From Lumnitzera littorea (taxonomy: Eukaryota > Streptophyta > Magnoliopsida > Myrtales > Combretaceae), in NCBI GenBank assembly GCA_024138015.1, contig JAMXBB010000006.1:76084909-76148908 (forward strand): 64,000 bases of DNA, written 5' to 3'. The notes beneath the pieces were generated by a model. The model was not told the origin of the DNA and did not search any database. It saw only the letters and a program-made list of their open reading frames with translations. Below, one piece after another: positions 23,408 through 34,425 of the stretch. The position numbers and the translations under genes were made by a program. Position 1 is the first letter of the stretch. Each line of letters opens with the position of its first letter.

Positions 23408-23780
23408 CTTGCTCGTTAGAGCCCTGTCTTATCTTCGGATCCCACGTTCTAAGAGTGCTATCTTGATTTAAAACCTTCAAGTTGCTTACTTATTGGAGTG
23501 CAACCCTATCTTTAGATCGCATACTCTAGGTACACTATCCTAATCACTTGTTCGTTAGAGTGCTATCTTATCTTCAGGTTACATGCTCTATGAGCGCTAT
23601 TCTGATTTAAAACCTTGAAGTTGCTTACTTGTTAGAGCACTACCTTATCTTTAGATCACATGTTTTAAGAGCACTATCCTAATTTTAAAACCTTTAAGTC
23701 ACTTGCTTATTAGAGCACTACCCTATCTTTAGATTGCATGCTCTAAGAGTGCTATACTATTTCATATCTTTGGATCCCTT
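23408..23780. repeat. Minisatellite, period about 77 bp, five copies
   Basis: Copies start at about 23408, 23485, 23546, 23623 and 23700, each opening with 'cttgcttgttagag' variants and containing 'gcactatcttatctttagatc' and 'tgctctaagagcgctatcct'. The second copy lacks the 'gatttaaaaccttcaagt' part and is 61 bp. A decayed copy continues towards 23800. No gene. Confidence 0.85.
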
Positions 23781-23800
23781 GCTCTTCGAAGCACTATCCT

Positions 23801-24744
23801 CATTCTTTTCCTCTCTTTAAATTTTAGTTGGTATGCATTAGGTTTCTTATCTTGTTTAGCTTTTAGGCTTTAAGGTATAAACTTGCTTTTTCAAGCATAG
23901 TCACACTTCCCATCTAAAGATGGCCTAGTCATAGAGCACTATCTCTTTCCTCAGTTTTTATAAATTCCTAGTGCATCAAACTTTTGGTTAGCTAGCTCAG
24001 TGTAGCGCTACCTAGTACAGTTTTTCTCTAGAGCAAAAATAGTGTCCCTTTTCCCTTTTTGGTAAAATTTTACTCAAACTTCATCACAAAGAGGAGCAAT
24101 CATAGACACCTTATTTTTACCCTTTTTGTTTAAAATTTTTTCTTTAAAATGAAGAAAATGGTCCTAATAAAAAAAATTAGAAAATACTGAATAATACAAA
24201 AAATAAAAAATATTAGGAATATAGGATTTTTCAGTCTTAGGTCAATTTTTAGGTTTTTGATTAAATGAAGAGGGTCATCTTATTTTTTGAGCTAGAAAGA
24301 ATCAAAGTACATATATGTAATTTAATGCTTCTGAGCTATATTTGAGAATATTAAATTTTTGTAAAAGAAAAAAATTAATATTCAAGCCATGGTTAATGTT
24401 AAGCATTTTTTGTTCTTAAAAATGAGATTAATTTAAGTTAATTGTAGCTTCAAACAATGCTTGCATTGGGCTTAAATTGGTCAATTTACGAGAAAAACAA
24501 TTAACCATATGATCAATTAACCAGAGCTCCTAAGACCACTAAATCAAGTTTGTTTTAAAACTAATTTTAGCTTAAGCATAGGAAACTTACTCACAAAATT
24601 TATTGCCTTTTCAATTTGTAGAAGACTAGTACAAAGGTATTGATTTTGACCTTAATTTTCAAATTGGCCTAAGCCAACTTTATTGTTCAAATAAATTTAG
24701 TTTGCCAAAAGTAATTAAGAAAATGCAATAACTAAGTAGCTAGG
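23801..24744. other. AT-rich intergenic or repeat-derived DNA
   Basis: No gene and no recognised domain. It has A/T runs at 24100-24200 and the general character of the decayed repeats around it. It ends at CTAGG, the target of the next element. Confidence 0.5.
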
Positions 24745-25632
24745 TGATGGGTTACCTACGGTAGGCCTAATCAATCGCGCATGCCTCAAAGGGCTCTAAT
24801 CCTTCACCCAAAGGATTCTTTCTTGTCAACTCGCCGGTTATAAGAGAATGTATACTAAAGGAAGATGGTTAAATTCCTTAAGGGTGACAGGTGGTTATAT
24901 TATACGCTGTTCGTGCACCCATGTTGATAATCCTCAAGCCAAGAGCTCTATGCCGAGTGATCTGACTTACAGCTGCTAAAAGTTCCTTACTAAGTAAGGA
25001 GGACTAACCCACCCCTTTCTAAGGTTTCTCTCCCAGCTTACTCCCAACTCTCACGGCACCCCTACACGTCTTAGCACCTTTGTCATCGTAACATCTTGAT
25101 CTCTTTTGCTTACTGCTTAGAGAACTTTGTACGAAACCGGTACCGTACTGCCACCTATCACCTTTATTTGACATTGTATTACTTTTTCATTTTTGTCTTT
25201 TGTCCTTTTTACTCTTTTTTGTATGTATTAGGAATACTCTTTTTGTATATGCCTTTTTGTAATTTCTATAATTATGTTGTTGCCCTAAGGACTTACTATA
25301 AATAGTCCCTTCTCCTTATAAGCTAGAATCTAATCTTACATCAGAAAATAGACATTGAATATTCTATTTTTGTGAGACAACCTCTTTAAGTCTATTTTTC
25401 AAATACTCTTATCTAATCTTACCAAGTAGTTCAAGATTAGTGACTGGTAGATCTTAACATTAACTTGTGTGTTATATTCGTTAGTGAGTTATATTCTCCA
25501 AGTAGCTTCATGTCAACTACTTTAATTTATTGTCGACCTTCTCACTTACTCTTCTTCGATATTTCGAAGGACCCATCAGTTTCTCACTTTCTACAGTAAG
25601 TCCTAGTGATAATTGAGTTCCTAGGCACATTA
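24745..25632 (+). repeat. 5' LTR of large CRM-like element
   Basis: It aligns with 37142-38037 throughout ('gatgggtta', 'aaggattctttct.gtcaac', 'agagaatgtatact.aagga', 'gaactttgtacgaaacc', 'ccatcagtttctcactt'). Short open frames here (25096-25305, and its twin 37430-37684 in the other LTR) reflect the T-rich LTR and not a gene. Confidence 0.9.
25289..25308 (+). promoter_or_regulatory. TATA box in 5' LTR, inside an inverted repeat
   Basis: CTATAAATAG (25296-25305) lies between arms GGACT and AGTCC. It is the likely promoter for the genomic RNA. The 3' LTR copy has paired changes in both arms. Confidence 0.6.
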
Positions 25633-25640
25633 TATAATCT

Positions 25641-25652
25641 TGGTATTAGCGC
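25641..25652 (+). promoter_or_regulatory. Primer-binding site, initiator-Met tRNA type, two changes
   Basis: TGGTATTAGCGC matches TGGTATCAGAGC at ten of twelve positions and lies 8 bases after the LTR. Confidence 0.8.
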
Positions 25653-25827
25653 CTGAGGTTATGACCGAAAGTTGTATGGTTATAGTCACTACTAGATTGC
25701 CATTTGTGATATTCTGTTTTCATTTGGAAGAACAAAGCAACTCACAGTTTATAGTTTGTGTGGTATTTAAGTATTTGTGTAAGGATTTCTTGTCTAAAGA
25801 GTATTTTCTAAAGCATCGTTTTTTAGA

Positions 25828-25982
25828 ATGTCGAATCCTAGTGTTTAGGAAGAGATTAACGATGCCGAGAGTAATGCTCATGATCATGGTCAAGTTACCC
25901 AACAAACACTATGTACTACCGATAAGCAGGTGCAAGACCTTGCTACTATTATGGCCAATTTAGCCATCTCAATAAATAAAGT
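25828..25982 (+). pseudogene. Gag N-terminus (single copy, before the tandem units)
   Basis: ATG at 25828 reads MSNPSV, a stop, then NDAESNAHDHGQVTQQ and QVQDLATIMANLAISINKVL, a helical segment. This piece is not repeated in the later units. The first unit follows directly at 25983. Confidence 0.75.
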
Positions 25983-27324
25983 CTTAGAGACTGGGCCATA
26001 TAAGAGAGTTGTTAAATAGGGCTAAGAGATTAGAGATAGGCCAAGAAGACAAGCAAATAAACAAGCACCAAAAGTCGTCCCTTTAAACTAAGCACCACCC
26101 TATTGTGCCAATAAAGCTACGGAAGGAGGTTGGAGTTGGACGAAGTGAAAGAGCACGAAAAAGAAGAGGAGTAGTATGTTGGGATTGATGAGCAGAAGTC
26201 TAAAGTGCCAAGAGGTGCTAAACACCATAAAGTATAGATTCCAAGCTTCAATAGGTCTAATAGTGCTAACGACTACTTAGATAGGGAAGAGAAGATATTC
26301 GACTTCTACAATTATGAAGATGCTATTCATATTCGAATAGTTACTTTCGAATTTTCTAAATATGTGATAATATTGTGGAAGAAGCTATAGAATGTCCGCA
26401 TAAGAGCCAGATAAGAAGTTTGGACATGGAATGAAATGAAGAGAGCCCTCAAAAGCAAGTTTGTTCTCGAACACTACGAAAAAGACACTTTCAGATGACT
26501 TAAAGACCTGAGACATGGTAGCAGATTAGTAGACGACTATATCCGACAATTTCAGTTACTTATGATCAGATGTAATGTTGACAAACCCAAGATTTAAACT
26601 ATAGTACGATTCATTTCTAGGCTACGGACTGAGATTTGTAACATAGTGGAGCTGTAGAGCCTTACAATTTTGGATGAAGTCATTAAGGTAGCATAGAGAG
26701 TTAAGAGGCAAAGGTGGAACCAGGTTAGTCAAATGCTGAGTAGCCGACCAATACTGTCGAATAGGAGTGGCATGCCAAGCTGACTAGGGAATGACTCAGC
26801 ATCAAATAGTTCTAAGGTAGAATGTTGAAGGCAAATGCCAAGCTGACTAGTAGAAGGCCAAGGTAAGAGCAAGGCCGAGTAACTTGAGATCCAAAGAGAC
26901 TAAGGTCAAAGCTCAAGTAGAAAGACCCGAGAAATCAAATGTTTTAAATGTCTTGATTATAGATACGTAGCAAGTCAATGTCTAGGCCACTAAGTCATGA
27001 CTATAAAAAAAGATAAGCCCTAGTTTGAAGTAGAGAGTGCAAGTGCAGGAGAAGAAGAGATGGGAGTAGATCATATGATGGAAGAATTTCAGGAAGACCC
27101 CAATGCTGAGACACCTCCCAAGGGCTATGCTGAGTTTTGTTTTATTGTTAGACGATCTCTTAGTATGTTTGTAGTAGAAAACAATGAGTAGACGGAGAAC
27201 CTCTTCTACATGAATTGCTGGGTGAATGGTAAGTTATGTGCCTTGATCATTAATGGAGGAAGCTATACCAATGTCATAGCACAAGGGGTAGTCAAAGTTA
27301 TGAAATTTCAAACCCTCCCATACC
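25983..27324 (+). pseudogene. Gag-PR tandem unit 1 (1342 bp)
   Basis: It begins cttagagactgggcc and ends at ccatacc. In order: basic region (RPRRQANKQAPKVVPLN), gag core (FSKYV.ILWKKL, NEMKRALKSKFVLEHYEKDT, VDDYIRQFQLLMIRC), zinc knuckle at 26940-26981 (CFKCLDYRYVASQC, the His replaced by Tyr), and the beginning of protease (LIINGGSYTNV at 27243-27275, where the catalytic Asp is Asn). Stops are frequent. It cannot make particle protein. Confidence 0.9.
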
Positions 27325-28673
27325 TTTAGAGATTGGGCCATGTGAGAGAGTTGTTGAATAGGGCTGAGAGATTAGAGATAGGCAGAGAAGACAGGCAAAT
27401 GAACGAGTACTAGAAGTCATCCCTTTGAAACAAGCACCACCCCATCGTGCCAATAGAGCCACGGAAGGAGGTTGGAGTTGGACGAAGTGGAAGAGTATGA
27501 AGAAGAAGAGGAAAGTATGTTTAGATTTATGAGCACAAGTTTAGAGTGCTAAGAGGTGTCGAACACCTTAAGGTACAGATTCCGACCTTCAATAGGTTTG
27601 GTAGTGCTGATGACTACTTGCATTAGGAGGAGAAGATCGAGAAGATATTCAACTTCTATGATTATGAAGATGCTCTTAATATTCGAGTGGTTGCTTGTGA
27701 ATTTTCTAGATATGCAGTAATGTGGTGGAAGAAGTTACAGAATGTCCACATAAGGGCTAGACAAGAAGTTTGGACATGGAATGAAATGAAATGAGCCCTC
27801 AAAAGTAGGTTTGTTCCAAAACACTACGAGAAAGACACTTTCAAACGACTCTAAGACTTGAGACATGGTAGCAGATCAGTGGATTATTATGTTTGAGAAT
27901 TTCAGTTGCTCATGATCCAATGTAATGTCAATGAACCTAAGACCCGAACTATAACGTAGTTCATTTCTAGGCTACGGATTGAGATTGGTAACATAGTGCA
28001 GCTGTAGAGCCTTGCAATTCTAGATGAAGCCATTAAAGTGGCAATGAAAGTTAAGAGGTAAAGGTGGAACTAGGTTTATCGGATGCTGAGAAGCCAACCA
28101 ATATTATCAAACGGGAGCAACATGTTAAGCTGATAAGGGAATGACTGAGCACTAAACAGTTCCAAGGTAGAATGTTGAGGGCAAATGCCGAGCCGACCAG
28201 AAGAGGGCCAAGTTAAGAGCAAGGTTGAGGAACCAGAGATCCGAAAAGACCAAGGTTGAAGCTTAGGTAGAAAGACCCGAGAAATCAAATGTTTCAAATG
28301 CCTAGATTATAGATACGTAGCTAGTCAATGTTCGGACCACCGAGTCATAACTATAAAGGGAAGCAAGCCTTAGTTTGAAGCAGAGAGTACAAGTGAAGGA
28401 GAGGAAGAAATGGGAGTTGATCAAATGATGGAAGAATTTTAGGAAGACCCTAATGCCGAGACACCTCCTAGGGGTGGTGCCGAATACTATTTTATCGTTA
28501 GACAGTCTTTTAGTGTGTTTGGAGTAGAAGAGAATGAGTAGAGGGAGAACCTCTTTCATATGAATTGCTAGGAGAATGGCAAGTTATGTGCCTTGATTAT
28601 TGACCTTGGAAGTTGTACCAATGTCATAGCACAAAGGTAGTCAAAGCCATGAAATTGCCAACCTTCCCATACC
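27325..28673 (+). pseudogene. Gag-PR tandem unit 2 (1349 bp)
   Basis: It begins tttagagattgggcc with the same content and order as unit 1. Core: FSRYAVMWWKKLQNVHIRAR (the WW pair is kept here). Knuckle at 28290-28331 reads CFKCLDYRYVASQC (Tyr for His). Protease start at 28593-28625 reads LIIDLGSCTNV, with the Asp kept. Several stops, for example TGA or TAG in place of Arg and Gln codons. Minus-strand open frames of 60-85 codons over it are shadows. Confidence 0.9.
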
Positions 28674-30022
28674 CTTAAAGACTAAGCTATGTAAGAGAAT
28701 TATTGAACAGGGTTGTGAGATTAGAGATAGGTCGAGAAGAAAGGTGAATGAACGAGCATTAGACGTCGTCCCTTTGAACCAAGCACCACCCCATCGTGTC
28801 GATAGAGCTGCAAGAAGGAGGTTAGAGTTAGATAAGGTACGAGAGTATGAAGTAGAAGAGGAACTGTATGTTGGGATTAATGAGTACGAGTTTAGTGCAC
28901 CGAGAGGTGCCAAACACCTTAAGGTACAGATTCTAAGCTTCAATGGGTCTAGTAGTGCTGACGACTATTTGGATTGGGAGGAAGATCAAGAAGATTTTCG
29001 ACTTCTACGATTATGAGGATGCTATTCATATTCGAGTGGCTACTTTTGAATTTTCTAGATATGCGGGAATGTTGTGGAAAAAGTTGCAGAATGTCCACAT
29101 GAGAGTCAAACGAGAAGTTCAAACATGGAATGAAATGAAGAGAGCCCTCAAAAGCAGGTTCGATCTAGAACACTACAAGAAAGACACTTTTAGATGACTC
29201 CAAGACCTGAGACATGGTAGCAGATCAATGGATGACTATGTCCGAGAATTTCAGTTGCTCATGATTTGATGTAATGTCAACGAACTAGAGACGTGAACTG
29301 TAACACGGTTCCTTTCTAGGCTATGGATTGAGATTGGTAACATAGTGCAGCTGTAGAGCCTTGCAATTCTAGATGAAGCCATTAGAGTGGCATAGAGAGT
29401 TAAGAGGTAAAGGTAGAACCAGGTTTATTGGATGCCAAGAAGCCAACCAATATTGTCAAACAGGAGCAACATGTCAAGCTGACCAAGGAATGATTGAGCA
29501 TTGAACAATTCCAAGGTATAATGTTGAGGGCAAATGTCAAGCTAACTAGAAGTAGGCCAAGGTAAGAGCAAGGCCGAGGAACTAGAGATCCGAAGAGACC
29601 AAGGTCTAAGCTTAGGTAGAAAGACCAGAGAAATCAAATGTTTCAAATGTTTAGATTATAGATACATCGCTAGTCAATGTTCAAACCACCGAGTCATGAC
29701 TATAAAGGGAGACAAGCCCTAGTTTGAAGTAAAGAGTGCAAGTAAAGGAGAGGAAGACATGGGAGTTGATCAAATGATGGAAGAATTTCAAGAAGACCCC
29801 AATGCCGAGTCACCTCCCAAGGGCGGTGCTGAGTACTGTTTTATCGTTAGACACTCTCTTAGTGTGTTTGTAGTAGAAGAGAATGAGTAGAGGGAGAACC
29901 TCTTTCATATGAATTGCTGGGAGAATGGCAAGTTATGTGCCTTAATTATTGACCTTGGAAGTTATACCAACGTCATAGTACAAAGGTAGTCAAAGCCATG
30001 AAATTACCAACCTTCCCATGCC
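28674..30022 (+). pseudogene. Gag-PR tandem unit 3 (1349 bp)
   Basis: One of the better preserved units. 28744-29016 is open and reads NERALDVVPLNQAPPHRVDR, then RGAKHLKVQILSFNGSSSAD and DYLDW. After a one-base frame change, 28943-29197 continues with EMKRALKSRFDLEHYKKDTF. Knuckle at 29639-29680 reads CFKCLDYRYIASQC (Tyr for His). Protease start LIIDLGSYTNV at 29943-29975. Confidence 0.9.
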
Positions 30023-31371
30023 TTTAGAGACTAGGCCACGTGAGAGAATTGTTGAATATGGTTGTAAGATTAGAGATAGTCCGAGAAGACAAGCGAATGA
30101 ACAAGCACTAGAAGTTGTCCCTTTGAACAAAGCACCACCTCGTTATGCCGATAGAGCTGTGAGAAGGAGGTTAGAGTTGGATGAAGTGCGAGAGTATGAA
30201 GTAAAAGAGGAGTTGTATGTTGGGATAGATGAGCACGAGTTTAGTGCACCAAGAGGTGCCGAACACCTTAAGGTATAGATTTTGAGCTTCAATGGGTCTA
30301 GTAGTGCTGACGACTATTTGGATTGGGAGGAAGATTGAGAAGATATTCAACTTCTACGATTATGAGGATGCTATTCATATTTGAGCGGCTACTTTTGAAT
30401 TTTCTGGATATGCGGTAATGTTGTGGAAGAAGTTGCAGAATGTCTGCATGAAAGTCAAACGAGAAGTTCGGACATGGAATGAAATGAAGAGAGCCCTTAG
30501 AAGCAGGTTCGATCTCAAGTACTACGAGAAAGACACTTTTAGATGACTCCAAGACCTAAGACATGGTAGCAAATTAGTGGACGACTATGTTTGAGAATTT
30601 TAGTTGCCTATGATTTGATGTAATGTCGATGAACTAGAGATGTGAACTATAGTGCGGTTCCTTTTTAGGCTACAAACTGAGTTTGGTAACATAGTGGAGT
30701 TATAGAGCCTTTCAATTCTGGATGAAACCATCAACGTAACATAGAGAGTTAAGAGGCAAAGGTGGAAACAGGTTTATTGGATGTCAAGTAGCTAAACATT
30801 ACTGCCGAACAAGAGCAGCATGTTAAGCTGACTAGGGAATGACAAAGCATCAAACAGTTCTGAGGTGGAATGTTAAGGGCAAATGCTGAGCAAACTAGAA
30901 GAGGGCCAAGGTTAGAGCAAGGTCGAAGAACCAGAGATCCGAAGAGACCAAGGTTAAAGCTTAAGTAGAAAGACCTGAGAAATCAAATCTTTCAAATGTT
31001 TAGATTATAAATACGTGGCTAATCAATATCCGAACTGTAGAGTCATGTCTATAAAGGGAGACGAGCCCTAGTTTGAAGTAGAGAGTACAAGTAAAGGAGA
31101 GGAAGAGATGGGAGTTGATCAAATGATGAAAGAATTTCAAGAAGACCTTGATGTCGAGACACCTCCCAAGGGCAGTGTCGAATACTATTTTATCATTAGA
31201 TAGTCCCTTAGTGTGTTTGTAGTAGAAGAGAATGAGTAGAGGGAGAACCTCTTTCATATGAATTGCTGAGAGAATGGTAAGTTATGTGCCTTGATTATTG
31301 ACCATGGAAGTTGTACCAACGTCATAGCATAGGGGTAGTCAAAGCCATGAAATTACCAACCTTCCCATACC
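30023..31371 (+). pseudogene. Gag-PR tandem unit 4 (1349 bp)
   Basis: 30018-30278 is open: ERIVEYGCKIRDSPRRQANE, then QALEVVPLNKAPP and RGAEHLKV. It shares with unit 3 the VEYGCKIRD/VEQGCEIRD type start and the same frame change near 30325, so units 3 and 4 look like closest relatives. The knuckle (30988-31029) is badly changed, SFKCLDYKYVANQY. Protease start LIIDHGSCTNV at 31291-31323. Confidence 0.9.
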
Positions 31372-32722
31372 CTTAGAGACTAGGCTACATAAGGGAATTG
31401 TTGAATAGGGTTGAGAGATTAGAGATAGATCAAGAAGACAGGCGAATGAACAAGCATTAGAAGTCATCCCTTTAAACCAAGCACCACCCCGTTGTCCTGA
31501 TAAAGCCATAAGAAGGAGGTTGGAGTTAGTCAAAGTAGGAGAGTATGAAGTAGAAGAAGAGCTGTATGTTGGGATTGATGAGCATGAATTTAGTACCCCG
31601 AGAGGTGTCGAACACCTTAAGGTACAGATTTTAAGCTTTAATAAGTCTGCTAAGGTTGACGACTACTTAGAATGGGAGGAGAAGGTGGAGAAGATATTTG
31701 ACTTCTACGATTATGAAGATGTTATTCATATTCGAGTGGTTGCTTTTGAATTTTCTAGATATGCGGTAATGTGGTAGAAGAAGTTGCAGAATGTTCACAT
31801 CAGAGCCAAACGAGAAGTTCAAACTTGGAATGAAATGAAGAGAGGCTATAAAAGCAGGTTTATTCCTGAACACTATGAGAAAGACACTTTCAGACGACTC
31901 CAAGACCTAAGATATGGTAGCAGCTTAGTAGACGACTATGTCCGAGAATTTCAATTGCTCATGATCCGATATAATGTCGACGAACTTGAGACGCGAACTA
32001 TAATGCGATTCATTTCTAGGTTATGGACTTAGATATGTAACATAGTGGAGCTGTAGAGCCTTGCAATTCTAGATGAAGCCATCAAGGTGGCATAGAGAGT
32101 TAATAGGCAAAGGTGGAACCAGGTTAGTCGGATGCCGAGTAGTCGACCAATACTGCAGAACAAGAATGGCATGCGAAGCTAACTAAGGAATGACTTAGCA
32201 TCAAACAGTTCCGAGGTAGAATGTTGAGGGTAGATGCCAAGCCGACTCGAAGAGAGCCATGGTTAGAGCTAAGTTGAGGAACCAAAGATCTGAAGAGACT
32301 AAGGTCGAAGCTTAAGTAGAAAGGCTTGAGAAGTCAAATGTTTCAAATGTCTAGATTATGATACGTGGCTAGTCAATGTCTGAGTTACTAAGCCATGACT
32401 ATAAAGGGGGATAAGCCTTAGTTTGAAGTAGAGAGTGCAAGTGAAGGAGAGGAAGAGTTGGGAGTTGATCAAATGATGGAAGAATTTCAGGAAGGCCCCG
32501 TTGCTAAGACACCTCCCAAGGGTGGTGCCAAGTATTATTTTATCGTTAGATAGTCTCTTAGTGCATTTATAGTAGAAGAGAATGAGTGGAGGGAAAACCA
32601 CTTCCATATGAATTGCTGGGTGAATGGCAAGTTATGCACCTTGATCTTTGACGGAGGAAGTTGTACCAACATCATAGCATAAGGGGTAGTCAAAGCCATG
32701 AAATTACCAACCTTCCCATACC
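31372..32722 (+). pseudogene. Gag-PR tandem unit 5 (1351 bp)
   Basis: 31520-31777 (ELVKVGEYEVEEELYVGIDE, then DDYLEWEEKVEKIFDFYDYE) and 31784-32032 (EMKRGYKSRFIPEHYEKDTF, LVDDYVREFQLLMIRYNVDE) are long open stretches separated by one stop at the WW position, so this unit is well kept. The knuckle at about 32339 has a one-base deletion after CFKCLDY. The protease start at 32641-32673 reads LIFDGGSCTNI, the only unit with Asp-Gly-Gly-Ser. Confidence 0.9.
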
Positions 32723-34074
32723 TTTAGTGACTAGGCCATATGGGAGAATAGTTGAATAGTGTTGAGAGATTAAAGATAGGTGGAGAAGACAGGAGAATGA
32801 ATGAGCACCAAAAGTCGTCCCTTTGAACTAAGCACCACCCTGTCGTGCCGATAGAGCCATGAGAAGGAGGTTGGAGTTAGACGAAATGGAAGAGTATGAA
32901 GAAGAAGAGGAGTAGTATGTTAGGATTGATGAGAGTGAGTTTAGAGCGTCGGGAGGTACCAAACAGCTTGAGGTATAGATTCAAAGCTTCAATGGGTCTA
33001 ATAGCGCTGACGACTACTTGGATTGGGAGGAGAAGATTGAGAAGATATTCGACTTCTATGATTATGAAGATGATATTCATATTCGAGTGGCTGCTTTCGA
33101 ATTTTCTAGATATGCGGTAATGTGGTGGAAGAAGTTGTAGAATGTCTGCATGATGACTAGATGAGAAGGTCGAACATGGAATGAAATGAAGAGAGTCCTT
33201 AAAAGTAGGTTCATTCCCAGACACTATAAGAAAGACACTTTCAAATGACTCCAAGACCTGAGATATGGTAACAGATTAGAGGACGACTATGTTTGAGAAT
33301 TTCAGTTGCTCATGATTCAATGTAATGTCGACGCACCCAAGATGCGAACTATAGCGCGGTTCATTTTTGGGCTACAGACTGAGATTGGTAACATAGTAGA
33401 GCTATAGAGCCTTACAATTCTAGATGAAGCCATTAGGGTAGCATAGAGAGTTAAGAGGCAAAGGTGGAACTAAGTTAGTTGGATGCCGAGTAGCTGACCA
33501 ATACTGCCAAACAAGAGTAACATGCTAAGTTGACTAGGGAATGACTGAACATCAAACAGTTCTAAGGTGGAATGTTAAGGGCAGATGTCGAGCCAACCAG
33601 AAGAAGGCCAAGGTAAGAGCAAGGTTTAGGAACTTGAGATTTAAAGAGACCAAGGTTAAAGCTCAGGTAAAAAGACCCAAGAAATCAACTTTTTTAAATG
33701 TCTTGATTATAGATATGTGGCTAATTAATGTCCAGACTGCTAAATCATAACTATAAAAGGAGATAAGCCCTAGTTTGAAGTGGAGGGTACAAGTGAAGGA
33801 GAGGAAGAGATGGGAGTTGATCAAATGATGGAAGAATTTCAAGAAGACCACGATGCCAAGAAACCTCCCAAAGGTCGTGCTGAGTATTGTTTTATCGTTA
33901 GATGGCCTCTTAGTACGTTTGTAATAGAAGAGAATTAGTAGAGGGAGAACCTCTTCCATTCAAATTACTGAGTGAACAACAAGTTATGAGCCTTGATCAT
34001 TGATAGAGGAAGCTATACTAACATCATAGCATAAGGGGTATTCAAAGCCATGAAATTACTATCCCTCCCATACC
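32723..34074 (+). pseudogene. Gag-PR tandem unit 6 (1352 bp), joined to single-copy pol
   Basis: Core: FSRYAVMWWKK and EMKRVLKSRFIPRHYKKDTF. Knuckle at 33690-33731 reads FFKCLDYRYVAN then a stop (first Cys to Phe, Tyr for His). Protease start LIIDRGSYTNI at 33993-34025. At 34075 the repeat ends and the reading continues into the protease C-terminal part. It is the only unit placed to be in continuity with pol. Confidence 0.9.
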
Positions 34075-34330
34075 CTGAACTATACAAGGTTCACTGGTTA
34101 AATAAGAAAGGAGGCTTATACGTTGTCAAGCAAGTTAGGGTACTAATTGCCATTGGTGATAAGTAATGGGATGAAGTGTTATGTGATGTCCTTCTGATAT
34201 GCGCCTCTCACATATTACTCGGCCAACTATAGCTATTTAACTTAAGAGTATTGTATGATGGGTAATACCTACATGTTCTAGAAGGATAGGAAGAAAATAA
34301 TATTGACACCCATGAGTTCAAAGAAAGTAT
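34075..34330 (+). pseudogene. CRM-like protease, C-terminal part
   Basis: It reads ELYKVHWLNKKGGLYVVKQV and WDEVLCDVLLICASHILLGQ, the second conserved block of gypsy proteases, then ends in a broken linker. It completes the protease begun in unit 6. Stops occur at a few Lys or Trp positions. Confidence 0.8.
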
Positions 34331-34425
34331 AGGAAGCCCAAGAAAGGGTTGTTAGGTCTCTACAACAGAATTCATTAGTGATTTCCCAAGCTTAGTTTAC
34401 ACGAGAAGTCAAGGCTAAGGACTAT

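Noticed and set aside
23408..23780. CRISPR-like direct repeats
   Set aside because: Period 77 bp with no repeat-spacer alternation, copies diverged along their full length, and the context is a plant genome; it is a minisatellite.
25096..25305. 69-codon Phe/Tyr/Leu-rich frame, with an 84-codon twin at 37430-37684
   Set aside because: Located in the T-rich promoter part of the two LTRs; the hydrophobic look comes from base composition.
25983..34074. Six tandem units as a host gene family or CRISPR-like array
   Set aside because: Each unit encodes gag core, zinc knuckle and protease start, and the whole lies between LTRs of one retrotransposon with a target duplication. Units are over 1.3 kb with no spacers.
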